From assembly GCF_013044505.1 (NCBI RefSeq), contig NZ_JABERD010000050.1, forward strand, positions 1-53,802: a stretch of 53,802 nucleotides of DNA, written 5' to 3'. The notes under the pieces were generated by a model that did no database searches, was not told the DNA's origin, and saw only the letters and a list, made by a program, of their open reading frames with translations. This DNA comes from Streptomyces sp. S3(2020). GTDB lineage: Bacteria > Actinomycetota > Actinomycetes > Streptomycetales > Streptomycetaceae. Below are positions 8,380 to 16,089 of the stretch, in pieces. The first letter of the stretch is position 1, and each line of letters begins with the position of its first letter. The translations under genes and the position numbers were made by a program.

Positions 8380-10500
8380 GTGCGCAACAGACGGATCGTC
8401 ACCCTCGTGGGGGCGGCTGCGCTGGCCGGAGCCATCGGGCTCACGCCGCTCTCCCCAGCCCAAGCCGCCAAACCGGACCCCGCACCGCCGGCTTCGTCGG
8501 ACTTCCAGAAGGTCACCCTCAACGACCGCCCGGGCGAGCCCATGGCCCTGGCCGTCCTGCCCGACCGGCGGGTGCTGCACACCGCGCGCACCGGAGAGGT
8601 CCGCATCCACGACCCCAAGAGCGGCGTGAACTTCCTCGCCGCCGACCTGAAGAAGAGCCCCGCCGGGCTCTACCAGCACGACGAAGAAGGCGTACAGGGC
8701 ATCGCCATCGACCCCGCCTTCGCCAAGAACCACTGGGTCTACCTCTACTACTCGCCCCGCCTGGACACCCCCATGGACGACCCGGCCACCCCGGGCGTCA
8801 ACGAAGGCGACGCCCCGCAGTTCGGCACCGCCGCGGACTTCGCCAAGTACAAGGGCGTCACCCGCCTGTCGCGGTTCAAGCTGGAGGGCAACAAGCTCAA
8901 CTACGCCACCGAACAGAAGATCCTCGACGTGCCGGCCGACCGCGGCATCTGCTGCCACGTCGGCGGCAAGATCGACTTCGACGGCAAGGGCAACCTGTTC
9001 CTGTCCACCGGGGACGACTCCAACCCGTTCTCCTCCGACGGCTACGCCCCGATCGACGACCGCGCCGACCGCAACCCGGCGTACGACGCGCGGCGCACCG
9101 CCGGCAACACCAACGACCTGCGCGGCAAGGTCCTGCGTATCAAGGCCAAGTCCAACGGCGGCTACGCCATACCGAAGGGCAACCTCTTCGCCCCGGGCAC
9201 CGCGAAGACCCGCCCCGAGATCTACGCCATGGGCCTGCGCAACCCCTTCCGCTTCGGAGTGGACGACAAGACCGGCGAGGTCTACGTCGGCGACTACTCG
9301 CCCGACGCCAACACCGCCAACCCGGGTCGCGGCCCCGCCGGTCAGGGGCGCTGGATGGTCATCGACCGCCCCGCCAACTACGGCTGGCCGTTCTGTGTGA
9401 CCCCGGACATGCCGTACCAGGACTACGACTTCGCCACGCAGACCTCCAGCGGGGCCTTCGACTGCGCCAAGCCCGTCAACGACTCACGCCACAACACCGG
9501 CCGCAGCCAGCTGCCCCCGGTCGAGGACTCCGAGATCGTCTACGGCTACGGGGCCTCGGCGGAGTTCCCCGAACTCGGCACCGGCGGCATCGGCCCCATG
9601 GGCGGCCCGGTGTACAGCTACGACAAGCGCAACAAGGCACAGAACCGCTGGCCCCAGTACTTCGACGGCAAGCCGCTCTTCTACGAGTGGACCCGCGACC
9701 AGATGAAGGCCATCACCCTCGGCAAGAAGAACGAGGTCCTGAAGATCGAGGACGCGATCCCCTCGATCACCACGGACGGTCCCATCGACGCCGAGTTCGG
9801 CCCCGACGGCGCGCTGTACGTGCTGGAGTACGGCACCGGCTACTTCGCGGAACTGCCCGAGGCCCAGCTCTCCCGCATCGACTTCACCCGGGGCAACCGC
9901 ACCCCGGAGCCCAAGGTCGCCGCGGACGTGGTCAACGGCACCAACCCGCTGACGGTCCAGTTCTCCAGCGCCGGCACCAAGGACGCCGACGGTGACACCC
10001 TGCGCTACGCCTGGGACTTCGACGCCGACGGCACCGTCGACTCCAGGGAGGCGAACCCGAAGCACACCTTCACCGCCAACGCTGTCTACGACGCCACGCT
10101 GAAGGTCACCGACAGCACCGGGCGTTCGGCCTCCGCCTCCGTTTCCGTCGTGGTCGGCAACAAGGCACCCACCGTGTCCCTCACCACCGACCCGGCCCCG
10201 CACGGCGGCACCCCGTTCCACTGGGGCGACACCGTCACCTGGCAGGTCACCGTCACCGACGACCAGCCCGTCGACTGCGCCAAGGTCAGCGTCTCGTTCA
10301 TCCTCGGACACGACTCGCACGGCCACCCGCTCTCCACGAGCAACGGCTGCTCCGGATCGTTCGTGACCTTCGTCGACGGCGGTCACTCCGGTTCGGACAA
10401 CCTCAAGGCGGTCTTCAACGCCAGCTACACGGACTCGCCCCCGGACGGCCTGCCGTCCCTCTCGGGCAGCGCCGAGGTCGCCCTGACCCCGGAGCACTGA
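8380..10500 (+). CDS. Secreted PQQ-type sugar dehydrogenase (glucose/sorbosone dehydrogenase fold) with PKD domain
   Basis: 706 residues. A Sec signal peptide (about residues 1-29, ending PAQAA) is followed by a GSDH-type six-bladed propeller (about 45-510). Characteristic blocks include GVQGIAIDPAFAKNHWVYLYYSP, RGICCHVGGKIDFDGKGNLFLSTGDD and RGKVLRIKAK...PEIYAMGLRNPFRF. A PKD-type beta-sandwich follows (about 515-605: DADGDTLRYAWDFDADGT...HTF), then a C-terminal beta-rich extension with paired cysteines. Family members oxidise aldoses extracellularly using PQQ or act as soluble sugar dehydrogenases; PKD domains often aid polymer or surface binding. Start GTG 8380 follows AAAGGAG. The gene has its own promoter and a strong bidirectional hairpin after it. 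Confidence 0.9.
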   Translation: MRNRRIVTLVGAAALAGAIGLTPLSPAQAAKPDPAPPASSDFQKVTLNDRPGEPMALAVLPDRRVLHTARTGEVRIHDPKSGVNFLAADLKKSPAGLYQHDEEGVQGIAIDPAFAKNHWVYLYYSPRLDTPMDDPATPGVNEGDAPQFGTAADFAKYKGVTRLSRFKLEGNKLNYATEQKILDVPADRGICCHVGGKIDFDGKGNLFLSTGDDSNPFSSDGYAPIDDRADRNPAYDARRTAGNTNDLRGKVLRIKAKSNGGYAIPKGNLFAPGTAKTRPEIYAMGLRNPFRFGVDDKTGEVYVGDYSPDANTANPGRGPAGQGRWMVIDRPANYGWPFCVTPDMPYQDYDFATQTSSGAFDCAKPVNDSRHNTGRSQLPPVEDSEIVYGYGASAEFPELGTGGIGPMGGPVYSYDKRNKAQNRWPQYFDGKPLFYEWTRDQMKAITLGKKNEVLKIEDAIPSITTDGPIDAEFGPDGALYVLEYGTGYFAELPEAQLSRIDFTRGNRTPEPKVAADVVNGTNPLTVQFSSAGTKDADGDTLRYAWDFDADGTVDSREANPKHTFTANAVYDATLKVTDSTGRSASASVSVVVGNKAPTVSLTTDPAPHGGTPFHWGDTVTWQVTVTDDQPVDCAKVSVSFILGHDSHGHPLSTSNGCSGSFVTFVDGGHSGSDNLKAVFNASYTDSPPDGLPSLSGSAEVALTPEH

Positions 10501-10520
10501 CCCCACGCGACGACACCCCG

Positions 10521-10547
10521 GCGGGGCGCCACCTGGTGGCGCCCCGC
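10521..10547. terminator. Bidirectional hairpin between convergent genes
   Basis: A perfect 13-bp inverted repeat centred on T10534 (arms 10521-10533 and 10535-10547, GCGGGGCGCCACC / GGTGGCGCCCCGC). It lies in the 61-base gap between two converging genes, so it can serve both strands. Confidence 0.8.
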
Positions 10548-10561
10548 TGCCGCGCAACCGG

Positions 10562-11602
10562 TCAGGCGGTCCAGTGACGGGCCACGCCATCGGCGAGCTG
10601 GACGAACTGCCGGGCGCCGGGGTGGTAGTGCGTGGGGGAGAACCCGGGAACGGTGCCCAGCAGTTTCCCCACGGCCGGATCCCATATCGACAGGTCGGTG
10701 TCACCACAACTGAACAGGTGGGTGCCGTCGCTGAAGAAGGGGCCGGTCGGGCCCTCGAACGCGAGCAGTTCCACGGCCTCCGGCCTCCGCGGCCCACTGC
10801 GAACCGTTCGGCGCGTATCGAAGATCCGTGCCCCGGACGGCATGACACCCTCGACGTCCCTGAGCCCCACGACGGCGACCCGGACCGAGTCGATCCAGGT
10901 CATGGCGTGGTTCCAGGCGTAGCCCCGGTCGCAGACATCGAGCCGGCTCGGACCGTCCTCGGACTCCCAGACATTGCCTTCGACCCAGGGATCGAAATCC
11001 CACACCACAGGGATCCCGGCGGGATGCCACACCCAGCCGTCGTCCAGGATCCGTCTCCCGTCAGGGCTCACGTACAGCGCCCCGTGGAAGTAGTCGAGAT
11101 CGTGTTCCGGCTCCGGGAGCGAGCGATCGGTCAGCGACGCGCCCGTCTGCGGGTCCGTCACGTCCAGGCGGTTCCAGTCCGTGCGGTGGACCACTACGCA
11201 ACGCCCATGACGTCGGGCGAACGCCAGGGAGAACGGCACCGTCTCCTCGTTGTAACCCCCGCCGTCCAGTTCCACGGTCACCTCGCCGGTCCGGAGGTCG
11301 ATCACCTCGCCGAAGCGGCCGTGGTCGTTGACCACCGCGGCGAACCCGCCGTCGTGGGAGGCGTGCAGGCGTCGACGGCACGGGCGGCCGTCCCATGGCT
11401 CGCGATCGTCCTCCGCCTCGACGCCGGTGGTTCCGACAGCTTCATGACGACCCGCCGCCACGTCCCACCGGCTGATCGTGCCGTCCTCGTCCAGCGCCAG
11501 CCAGGCGGGCCGATCGCGATCACCCACCGGTGCCAGATCGGTGACCGCACCCAGACCCGGTGGCACCGGGACCTCGAAGACGGCATCGCTGCTGTCGATC
11601 AT
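10562..11602 (-). CDS. Cytoplasmic beta-propeller-like protein of unknown function
   Basis: 346-residue soluble protein without signal peptide or membrane helix. It shows recurring blade-like units containing DEDGTISRWD, VNDHGRFGEVIDLRTGEVTV, YVSPDGRRILDDGWVWHP and CGDTDLSIWDPAVGKLLGTVPG, a WD40/YVTN-like pattern of Asp-Gly turns followed by W-D ends. I do not recognise a specific family name. Start ATG 11602 is chosen because a G-rich GGGAG tract lies just upstream; the frame opens 19 codons earlier with an unlikely Cys-rich segment. It converges on the sugar dehydrogenase gene and is divergent from a small secreted-protein locus, with an inverted repeat at 11650-11669 between them. Confidence 0.75.
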   Translation of the reverse strand: MIDSSDAVFEVPVPPGLGAVTDLAPVGDRDRPAWLALDEDGTISRWDVAAGRHEAVGTTGVEAEDDREPWDGRPCRRRLHASHDGGFAAVVNDHGRFGEVIDLRTGEVTVELDGGGYNEETVPFSLAFARRHGRCVVVHRTDWNRLDVTDPQTGASLTDRSLPEPEHDLDYFHGALYVSPDGRRILDDGWVWHPAGIPVVWDFDPWVEGNVWESEDGPSRLDVCDRGYAWNHAMTWIDSVRVAVVGLRDVEGVMPSGARIFDTRRTVRSGPRRPEAVELLAFEGPTGPFFSDGTHLFSCGDTDLSIWDPAVGKLLGTVPGFSPTHYHPGARQFVQLADGVARHWTA

Positions 11603-11649
11603 GGCTGCCCCCCACTCCCCAAAACCGAGGCGACAGCATATCCAGGAGA

Positions 11650-11669
11650 TCCCTGACATGTGTCAGGGA
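11650..11669. promoter_or_regulatory. Perfect palindrome in divergent intergenic region
   Basis: TCCCTGACA-TG-TGTCAGGGA has 9-bp arms around two bases, about 50 bases upstream of the propeller gene and about 120 upstream of the small secreted-protein locus. The size and location suit a dimeric regulator site; no matching regulator is identifiable. Confidence 0.5.
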
Positions 11670-11770
11670 CCGTTCAGGCCGGTGGCTCCCTAGGTTGTGG
11701 CGCGTACCGCTGCCGGCGGTCGGCAACGGCCCCACGTAGCGCTCGCGTCGCCTTCAAGGAGGTACCTGCG

Positions 11771-12025
11771 ATTTTCGGCAGACTCATGAGGACGGCGGTC
11801 TCGGCCGTCGCGGTGGCGGGGTAGGTCATGGCCGTCACCGCCGGGTCGGCGTCCGCGAGTTCCAGCGCCACCCACTACGGATGCCCGTACGGAGCCGTGT
11901 GCATCTACAACATGGCCGACCCGAACTCGGGTATCCAGAGCGGCGGTGTCTACTGGGCCTACGGCGCACACAACCTCAGCAACCAGTTGGGCACCGGCAA
12001 CAACTACCCCTGCACCCCTCCGTGA
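11771..12025 (+). pseudogene. Small secreted protein resembling I36-type peptidase inhibitors, broken start and signal peptide
   Basis: Reading in one frame from 11771 gives a normal signal peptide and a small Cys-containing protein: IFGRLMRTAVSAVAVAG, then a TAG stop at 11822-11824, then VMAVTAGSASA and a mature part with YGCPYGAVCIYN. This is the CPxGxVCIY pattern of streptomycete I36-like small secreted proteins. A perfect AAGGAGG (11756-11762) sits 8 bases before codon ATT 11771, where ATG would be expected. Both the start codon and codon 18 thus look mutated. A 65-residue product could still be made from ATG 11828, but it would have a short signal sequence and no ribosome site. The C-terminus also looks shorter than I expect for the family. 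Sequencing error near a small gene is an alternative. Confidence 0.65.
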
Positions 12026-13020
12026 TCCGCCCGTAGCGTCCACTCTTCAAGACAGGAGCAGACATGCGTAAAGCCGTAGTCGGTTTGTTCATGGCACTGG
12101 CCGCATTGGTCGCGGTGGTACCGCTCGACAGTGGCGGTCAGAGCGAGATCGTCGCCTGCTGTGGTGGTGGTCCCGGCTTCCCGTAACGGGACGGCCATGC
12201 GTGGCTGGCGTGTGGCCTGCGCGTAGGCGGTGGGGGTGGCGCCCACGGTGGTGGTGAAGTCCCGTACGAGGTGGGCCTGGTCGGCGTAGCCGAGGTCGGC
12301 GGCGAGGGCGGCCCAGTCGATGTCGTCGCGGCTGCTCGCCTGTTCCAGGGCCTCGTGGATGCGGTAGCGGAGGATGACCCACTTGGGGCTGACGCCGACG
12401 TACGCGGAGAAGAGCCGTTGCAGCGCCCGCACGGAGAGGCCTTCCGCGTGGGCGAAGTCGCCGACGCGGCGGACCGCGCGGTCGGCGCGGATGCGCTCGA
12501 CGAGGTCCCTGGCGAGGTCGGCCTGGGGATCGGGGGCGGGGTCGAGCGAGAGCATGAAGGTGTCGAGGGCGGCGACGCGGGCCCGGTCGTCGGGGGGAGT
12601 GACGACCGACCGGGCGGTGTCCTGGGTGAGCTGCGGGAACACGTCGTGGGCGGCCAGCACCTGACCGGTCCAGTGCGACACCGGTACCTCCGGTGCGTAG
12701 GGGCGGAAGGCGCCGGGCCGGAACTTCACTCCGCACACCCGGCCCCGCCCGGTCAGCTTGCGCGTGTACAGGCCGAGCGCGACGCCGGTGACCTCGCCGT
12801 AGGGCGGCCCTTCGTCCTCCTCCCACTGGAAGGTGAGGTTGACGGAGGGGTGCGGGACGACATGGGAGGCGTAGGGCGCGGGCAGGTCCCAGTCGATGAG
12901 CCAGTACCACTCGACGTAGCGGCGCAGCGGCTCGGCGGGCTCGTGCCGGCGGAACCGCACGCGGGTCAGCAGCCCGGAGGGGTCGACGATCCCGCGGGTG
13001 TCGCGGCGGGGTGCGGCCAT
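12004..13020 (-). CDS. AraC family transcriptional regulator
   Basis: 338 residues. The N-terminal sensor part (about 20-150) has the LRRYVEWYWLIDWDLP and HPSVNLTF blocks seen in DUF6597-type AraC proteins. The C-terminal double helix-turn-helix domain (about 180-270) contains VRALQRLFSAYVGVSPKWVILRYRIHEALE and LGYADQAHLVRDFTTTVGATPTAY. The family core ends near residue 270, yet the frame runs on about 65 residues with a Cys/His-rich tail that is antisense to the 40-residue peptide gene and reaches the end of the small secreted-protein gene. The tail may be a read-through extension after loss of an earlier stop. Start ATG 13020 has no ribosome site but a TACGAT six bases ahead, suggesting a leaderless transcript. 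It is divergent from the TIGR03086 gene. Confidence 0.82.
   Translation of the reverse strand: MAAPRRDTRGIVDPSGLLTRVRFRRHEPAEPLRRYVEWYWLIDWDLPAPYASHVVPHPSVNLTFQWEEDEGPPYGEVTGVALGLYTRKLTGRGRVCGVKFRPGAFRPYAPEVPVSHWTGQVLAAHDVFPQLTQDTARSVVTPPDDRARVAALDTFMLSLDPAPDPQADLARDLVERIRADRAVRRVGDFAHAEGLSVRALQRLFSAYVGVSPKWVILRYRIHEALEQASSRDDIDWAALAADLGYADQAHLVRDFTTTVGATPTAYAQATRQPRMAVPLREAGTTTTAGDDLALTATVERYHRDQCGQCHEQTDYGFTHVCSCLEEWTLRADHGGVQG
12064..12186 (+). CDS. 40-residue secreted or membrane peptide with C-terminal CCGGG motif
   Basis: Short gene starting ATG 12064, five bases after AGGAG (12054-12058). The product begins MRKAVVG with two positive charges, has a hydrophobic segment LFMALAALVAVVPL, then DSGGQSEIVACCGGGPGFP. 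This is the architecture of a small exported peptide: signal helix, possible cleavage, and a tail with two adjacent cysteines and glycines. No family recognised. It lies 38 bases after the decayed small secreted-protein gene on the same strand and is antisense to the last part of the AraC gene, so one of the two reading frames is probably not translated here. Third-position GC is about 67%, lower than in neighbours. Confidence 0.5.
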   Translation: MRKAVVGLFMALAALVAVVPLDSGGQSEIVACCGGGPGFP

Positions 13021-13082
13021 GACGGGATCGTATGTCGCGTTTCTTCAAGAGGGGCAGCGGTGGCGGTGCCTACGGTCGGTGC

Positions 13083-13673
13083 ATGGACACGAAACCTGTG
13101 GAGACGTACGGCATCGGAGAGCTGCTGGGCAGGGCGCGGGAGAGGGCGGTCCCGGTGCTCCGGGGCATCCCGGACACGGCCCTGTCCGCTCCCACACCGT
13201 GCGCCGAGTACGACGTGAAGGTCCTGGTCAATCACCTCTTCCAGGTGATCGTGCAGTTCCAGCGGCTGGCCGCGAAGGAGGCATCGGACTTCGGTGAGAC
13301 GCCCGACCGGGTCGCCGGGAGCCCCGAGTGGCGTGAGCGGCTCCTGGACGAGGCCGGCCGGCTGGTGGCGGCCTGGTCCGCACCCGGCGCCGAGGAGGGG
13401 ACGACCGGGGCGATGAACATGCCCGCGCGGCTGGTCGGCTCGATGGCGCTGCTCGATCTGACCGTGCACGTGTGGGATCTGGCGACGGCGACAGGCCAGG
13501 ACCACCCGGGCGCCGACGAGGCGGTCGTGGCGCAACTGTGCGGCGCGGTGGACGAGTTGGCGCCGACGGCCAGGAAGATGGGGGTGTTCGGGGAGCCCGT
13601 GCCGGAGGCCGAGGGCGCGTCGGAGTTCGAGCGGCTGCTGGCCCGCACCGGCAGGGATCCGTACGGGAAATAG
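13083..13673 (+). CDS. TIGR03086 / DinB-fold mycothiol-dependent maleylpyruvate isomerase-like protein
   Basis: 196-residue four-helix protein. The opening GELLGRARERAVPVLRGIPDTALSAPTPCAEYDVKVLVNHLF is the actinobacterial TIGR03086 pattern, with the metal-ligand His in VNHLF; a second segment LLDLTVHVWDLATATGQ carries further His/Asp ligands. Family knowledge: these are mycothiol-linked isomerases or transferases with mostly unknown substrates. ATG 13083 is chosen because the upstream 17 codons are Gly/Arg filler; a TACGGT hexamer ends 7 bases before it, consistent with a leaderless mRNA. Divergent from the AraC gene, which may control it. Confidence 0.85.
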   Translation: MDTKPVETYGIGELLGRARERAVPVLRGIPDTALSAPTPCAEYDVKVLVNHLFQVIVQFQRLAAKEASDFGETPDRVAGSPEWRERLLDEAGRLVAAWSAPGAEEGTTGAMNMPARLVGSMALLDLTVHVWDLATATGQDHPGADEAVVAQLCGAVDELAPTARKMGVFGEPVPEAEGASEFERLLARTGRDPYGK

Positions 13674-13694
13674 TCCCCGGCCGGCCCGCGTCGC

Positions 13695-14717
13695 TCAGCC
13701 GACCGGTCCCGTCACCGGGCCCGCCGCCCGTACCGCGGGTTCGAGCAGTGACAGCGTCCGCCGCCGTGCGTCGAGGGCGACACGGACACCGACGGGCATC
13801 GGCAGATTCGGGCCGGCATGTCCGAACTCGACGTTGCCCAGGACCGGGATGTCACGGTCGCCCAGGACATCGAGGACGATCTCGCGCAGGCTCGGAGAAG
13901 CGTCCGCCCCGAGCCCGTCGATCCAGTCCGGGACGCCCACGACCATGCCGGAGATCCGATCGAGGACGCCGGCGTGCCGCAGTACCTGGAGATAGCTCCA
14001 CACGTACGAGGCCTGGCCGCCCGACTCCTCCCAGAACAGCACCGCGCCGTCGAACCGATCGAGCGGCAGAGCGTAGGGCGTCGCCTGGTTCAGCACGATG
14101 CGGTTGATCACCCCGCCGATCAGCCGGCCTTCGGCGCGACCGGCGCGCCAGCACTCCCATGACGGGGTGGTCGGCAGCGCGCCGATCGGTTCCGTGGAGG
14201 TCAGCAGTCTCGCGTAGAGCCTCTCAAGTTCCGCCCTGCGTGGGGCGGTCGCGCGCTGCCAGTGCCCGCCGAGTCCGGGGGTGGCCAGGTCGGTGTGGAA
14301 GCCGACCAGACCGGTGCGCGCGTAGCACACCAGGTGCAGCAGCGAGATGTCGCTGAAGCCGAGGAGCGGCTTGGGATCGGCGGTGATCGCCTCGAAGTCG
14401 ATCAGGTCGAGGTATCCGAGCGCCGTCTGGCCGCCGTCGTGCGCGATGATCGCGCGCACTTCGGGATCCCGCAGGAGCCCGTTGAGTTCCTCGGCGATCT
14501 CCGCCGGCCGGGCCGCGCTCCACCAACGCCGCCGCCCCGCTTCGAGGAGCGGCGCCCGACGCACACGGAAACCCATCCGCTCAAGCACGACGACCGCCTG
14601 TTCGAGGTCGGGCTCGTACACGGTGTGGAGCGGCCCGGAGAGCGACGCGATGACGACGAGATCTCCGGGCGTCAGAGCACGCGGGCGAAGCGGTTGAGGT
14701 GGTGCCGTACGGATCAC
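13695..14717 (-). CDS. S66 family LD-carboxypeptidase / microcin C7 immunity-like peptidase
   Basis: 340-residue serine peptidase of the LdcA/MccF family. The nucleophile elbow GFSDIS places Ser122. Glu230/231 in LFWEESGG and His300 in VEFGHAGPNLPMPVG complete the Ser-Glu-His triad typical of the clan. The N-terminal lobe contains AIIAHDGGQTALGYLDLIDF. No signal peptide, so cytoplasmic. Family members recycle peptidoglycan tetrapeptides or cleave toxic peptide-nucleotides such as processed microcin C. Start GTG 14717 has no clear ribosome site. It converges with the TIGR03086 gene at 21 bases and lies downstream of the LacI regulator, in the same direction. Confidence 0.88.
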   Translation of the reverse strand: MIRTAPPQPLRPRALTPGDLVVIASLSGPLHTVYEPDLEQAVVVLERMGFRVRRAPLLEAGRRRWWSAARPAEIAEELNGLLRDPEVRAIIAHDGGQTALGYLDLIDFEAITADPKPLLGFSDISLLHLVCYARTGLVGFHTDLATPGLGGHWQRATAPRRAELERLYARLLTSTEPIGALPTTPSWECWRAGRAEGRLIGGVINRIVLNQATPYALPLDRFDGAVLFWEESGGQASYVWSYLQVLRHAGVLDRISGMVVGVPDWIDGLGADASPSLREIVLDVLGDRDIPVLGNVEFGHAGPNLPMPVGVRVALDARRRTLSLLEPAVRAAGPVTGPVG

Positions 14718-14771
14718 CGAGGCAGTGTCCCGACACCCGGAACGGCACGCTACTCAATTACCGGTCGACGG

Positions 14772-15791
14772 TCACACCGTCGCGTCCGGGGGCGGAGCGG
14801 TGGAGTTGCGCAGCACGAGTTCGGTGCCCACCTCCATGTGCTCCATGAGCAGTTTCTGGCCCTCGATGAGGGACAGCAGTGCGCGGGCGGCCTTCTGGCC
14901 CATGTCGTGGAGGGGCTGGCGGACGGTGGTCAGGCCGGGAAAGCTCTGGGCGGCCTGGGGGAGGTCGTCGAAGCCCATGACGGAGAAGTCGGCGGGCACG
15001 TTCAGGCCGAGTGCCCGTGCCGCGTCGACCGCGCCCAGCGCCATCAGGTCCGCTCCGGCGACGATCGCCGTGGGCCGGTGCTCGGTGATGAGGCGGGTCG
15101 CGGTACGGAATCCGCAGGCGTAGGAGAAGTCGCAGGAGGCGACCATCCGCGGGTCCACCTCGAGTCCGGCCAGCCGCATGCCGTCCTCGAAGCCCTGGAA
15201 GCGGACGGACGTGCTTTCGAGATCCTCCTCGCCGCGGAGGTAGGCGATCCGGGTGTGTCCCAGGTCGATCAGGTGCTGGGTGCCGGCCCGCATGCCGTGG
15301 TAGTTGTCGACGGTCAGCCGGGGCAGGGGGACGTCCAGTCGGCGCGGGTCGATGATGACGCAGGGCAGTTTCTGCCGGCGCAGCAGCTTGACCGTGTCGT
15401 CCTCCAGGACCGGGGCGATCAGCAGCACACCGTCCACGAGGCCGCGTGTCAGGAACTCGATCCGGTCCTTCTCCCGTACCGCGTCGTGGTACGAGGCGTT
15501 GACCAGCAACTCCTGTTCGGCGCTGGCCAGTTCGTCGGCTACGCCACGCAGGATCTCCAGGCCGTACTGGCTGGTCAGGTCGAGGGCGATGAGGCCGATG
15601 AGCCCGCTGCGGCCGGCCTTGAGGTTGCGGGCCGCGACGTTCGCCCGGTAGCCGAGCCGCCCGGCCACCTCCATGACACGGCGCCGGGTCTCCTCGGAGG
15701 CTCCCGGCTTGCCGTTCACGACGTTGGACACGGTCATCGCGGAGACACCGGCCTCCTCGGCCACCTGCGCGATGGTCACCCGCCCTGTCAC
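14772..15791 (-). CDS. LacI family transcriptional regulator
   Basis: 339-residue repressor. The N-terminal helix-turn-helix TIAQVAEEAGVSAMTVSNVVNG with the hinge RLGYRANVAARNLK is followed by a periplasmic-binding-protein-like sugar-sensing domain (GLIGLIALDLTSQYG..., ending PPDATV). The start is set at GTG 15791, with AAGGAG five bases upstream; an earlier GTG (15797) overlaps that site. It is divergent from the MalE-type binding-protein gene at 16090, and the 298-base gap holds several inverted repeats that are candidate operators. It most likely represses the importer, GH43-like and beta-helix genes until the sugar is present. Confidence 0.92.
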   Translation of the reverse strand: MTGRVTIAQVAEEAGVSAMTVSNVVNGKPGASEETRRRVMEVAGRLGYRANVAARNLKAGRSGLIGLIALDLTSQYGLEILRGVADELASAEQELLVNASYHDAVREKDRIEFLTRGLVDGVLLIAPVLEDDTVKLLRRQKLPCVIIDPRRLDVPLPRLTVDNYHGMRAGTQHLIDLGHTRIAYLRGEEDLESTSVRFQGFEDGMRLAGLEVDPRMVASCDFSYACGFRTATRLITEHRPTAIVAGADLMALGAVDAARALGLNVPADFSVMGFDDLPQAAQSFPGLTTVRQPLHDMGQKAARALLSLIEGQKLLMEHMEVGTELVLRNSTAPPPDATV

Positions 15792-15879
15792 TCTCACTCC
15801 TTCTGCCCGCCCGACTCAAGCACGCCCACTCTTCCATGCCGGGGGCGTCACGCCAAAGCTTCGGGAAAACACTTTGGAA

Positions 15880-16030
15880 ACTGTAACGATAAGGCAGCTT
15901 CCCTGTTGGCGAAACCCGGTGTGAGCATGCGTGTCAGTTGGGTCCGAGTGAGTCGGGTCGGTCACTGAAAGTTACGTATAGATGTCGCCTAAGTTTTGCG
16001 TTACAGTCCCCGCCATCAACACGTAACGTT
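15880..16030. promoter_or_regulatory. Candidate operators between LacI gene and sugar importer
   Basis: Two nested pairs of inverted words occur here. ACTGTAACG (15880-15888) faces CGTTACAGT (15999-16007), and GTTACGT (15971-15977) faces ACGTAAC (16021-16027), within ACGTAACGTT (16021-16030). The segment is AT-richer than its surroundings. The repeated GTTAC/GTAAC core at four places in 150 bases suggests spaced binding sites for the adjacent LacI-type repressor. Confidence 0.5.
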
Positions 16031-16089
16031 CGCCGCAAACCAGTCACAGAGAACAAGTCGGCCCGTACCGACATTGGGTGAGGTGTGCA

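Noticed and set aside
13695..14717. Possible loss of the S66 peptidase nucleophile (Ala in the GGQTA segment)
   Set aside because: The nucleophile of this family lies in the later GFSD elbow, which is intact here (Ser122), with Glu230/231 and His300.
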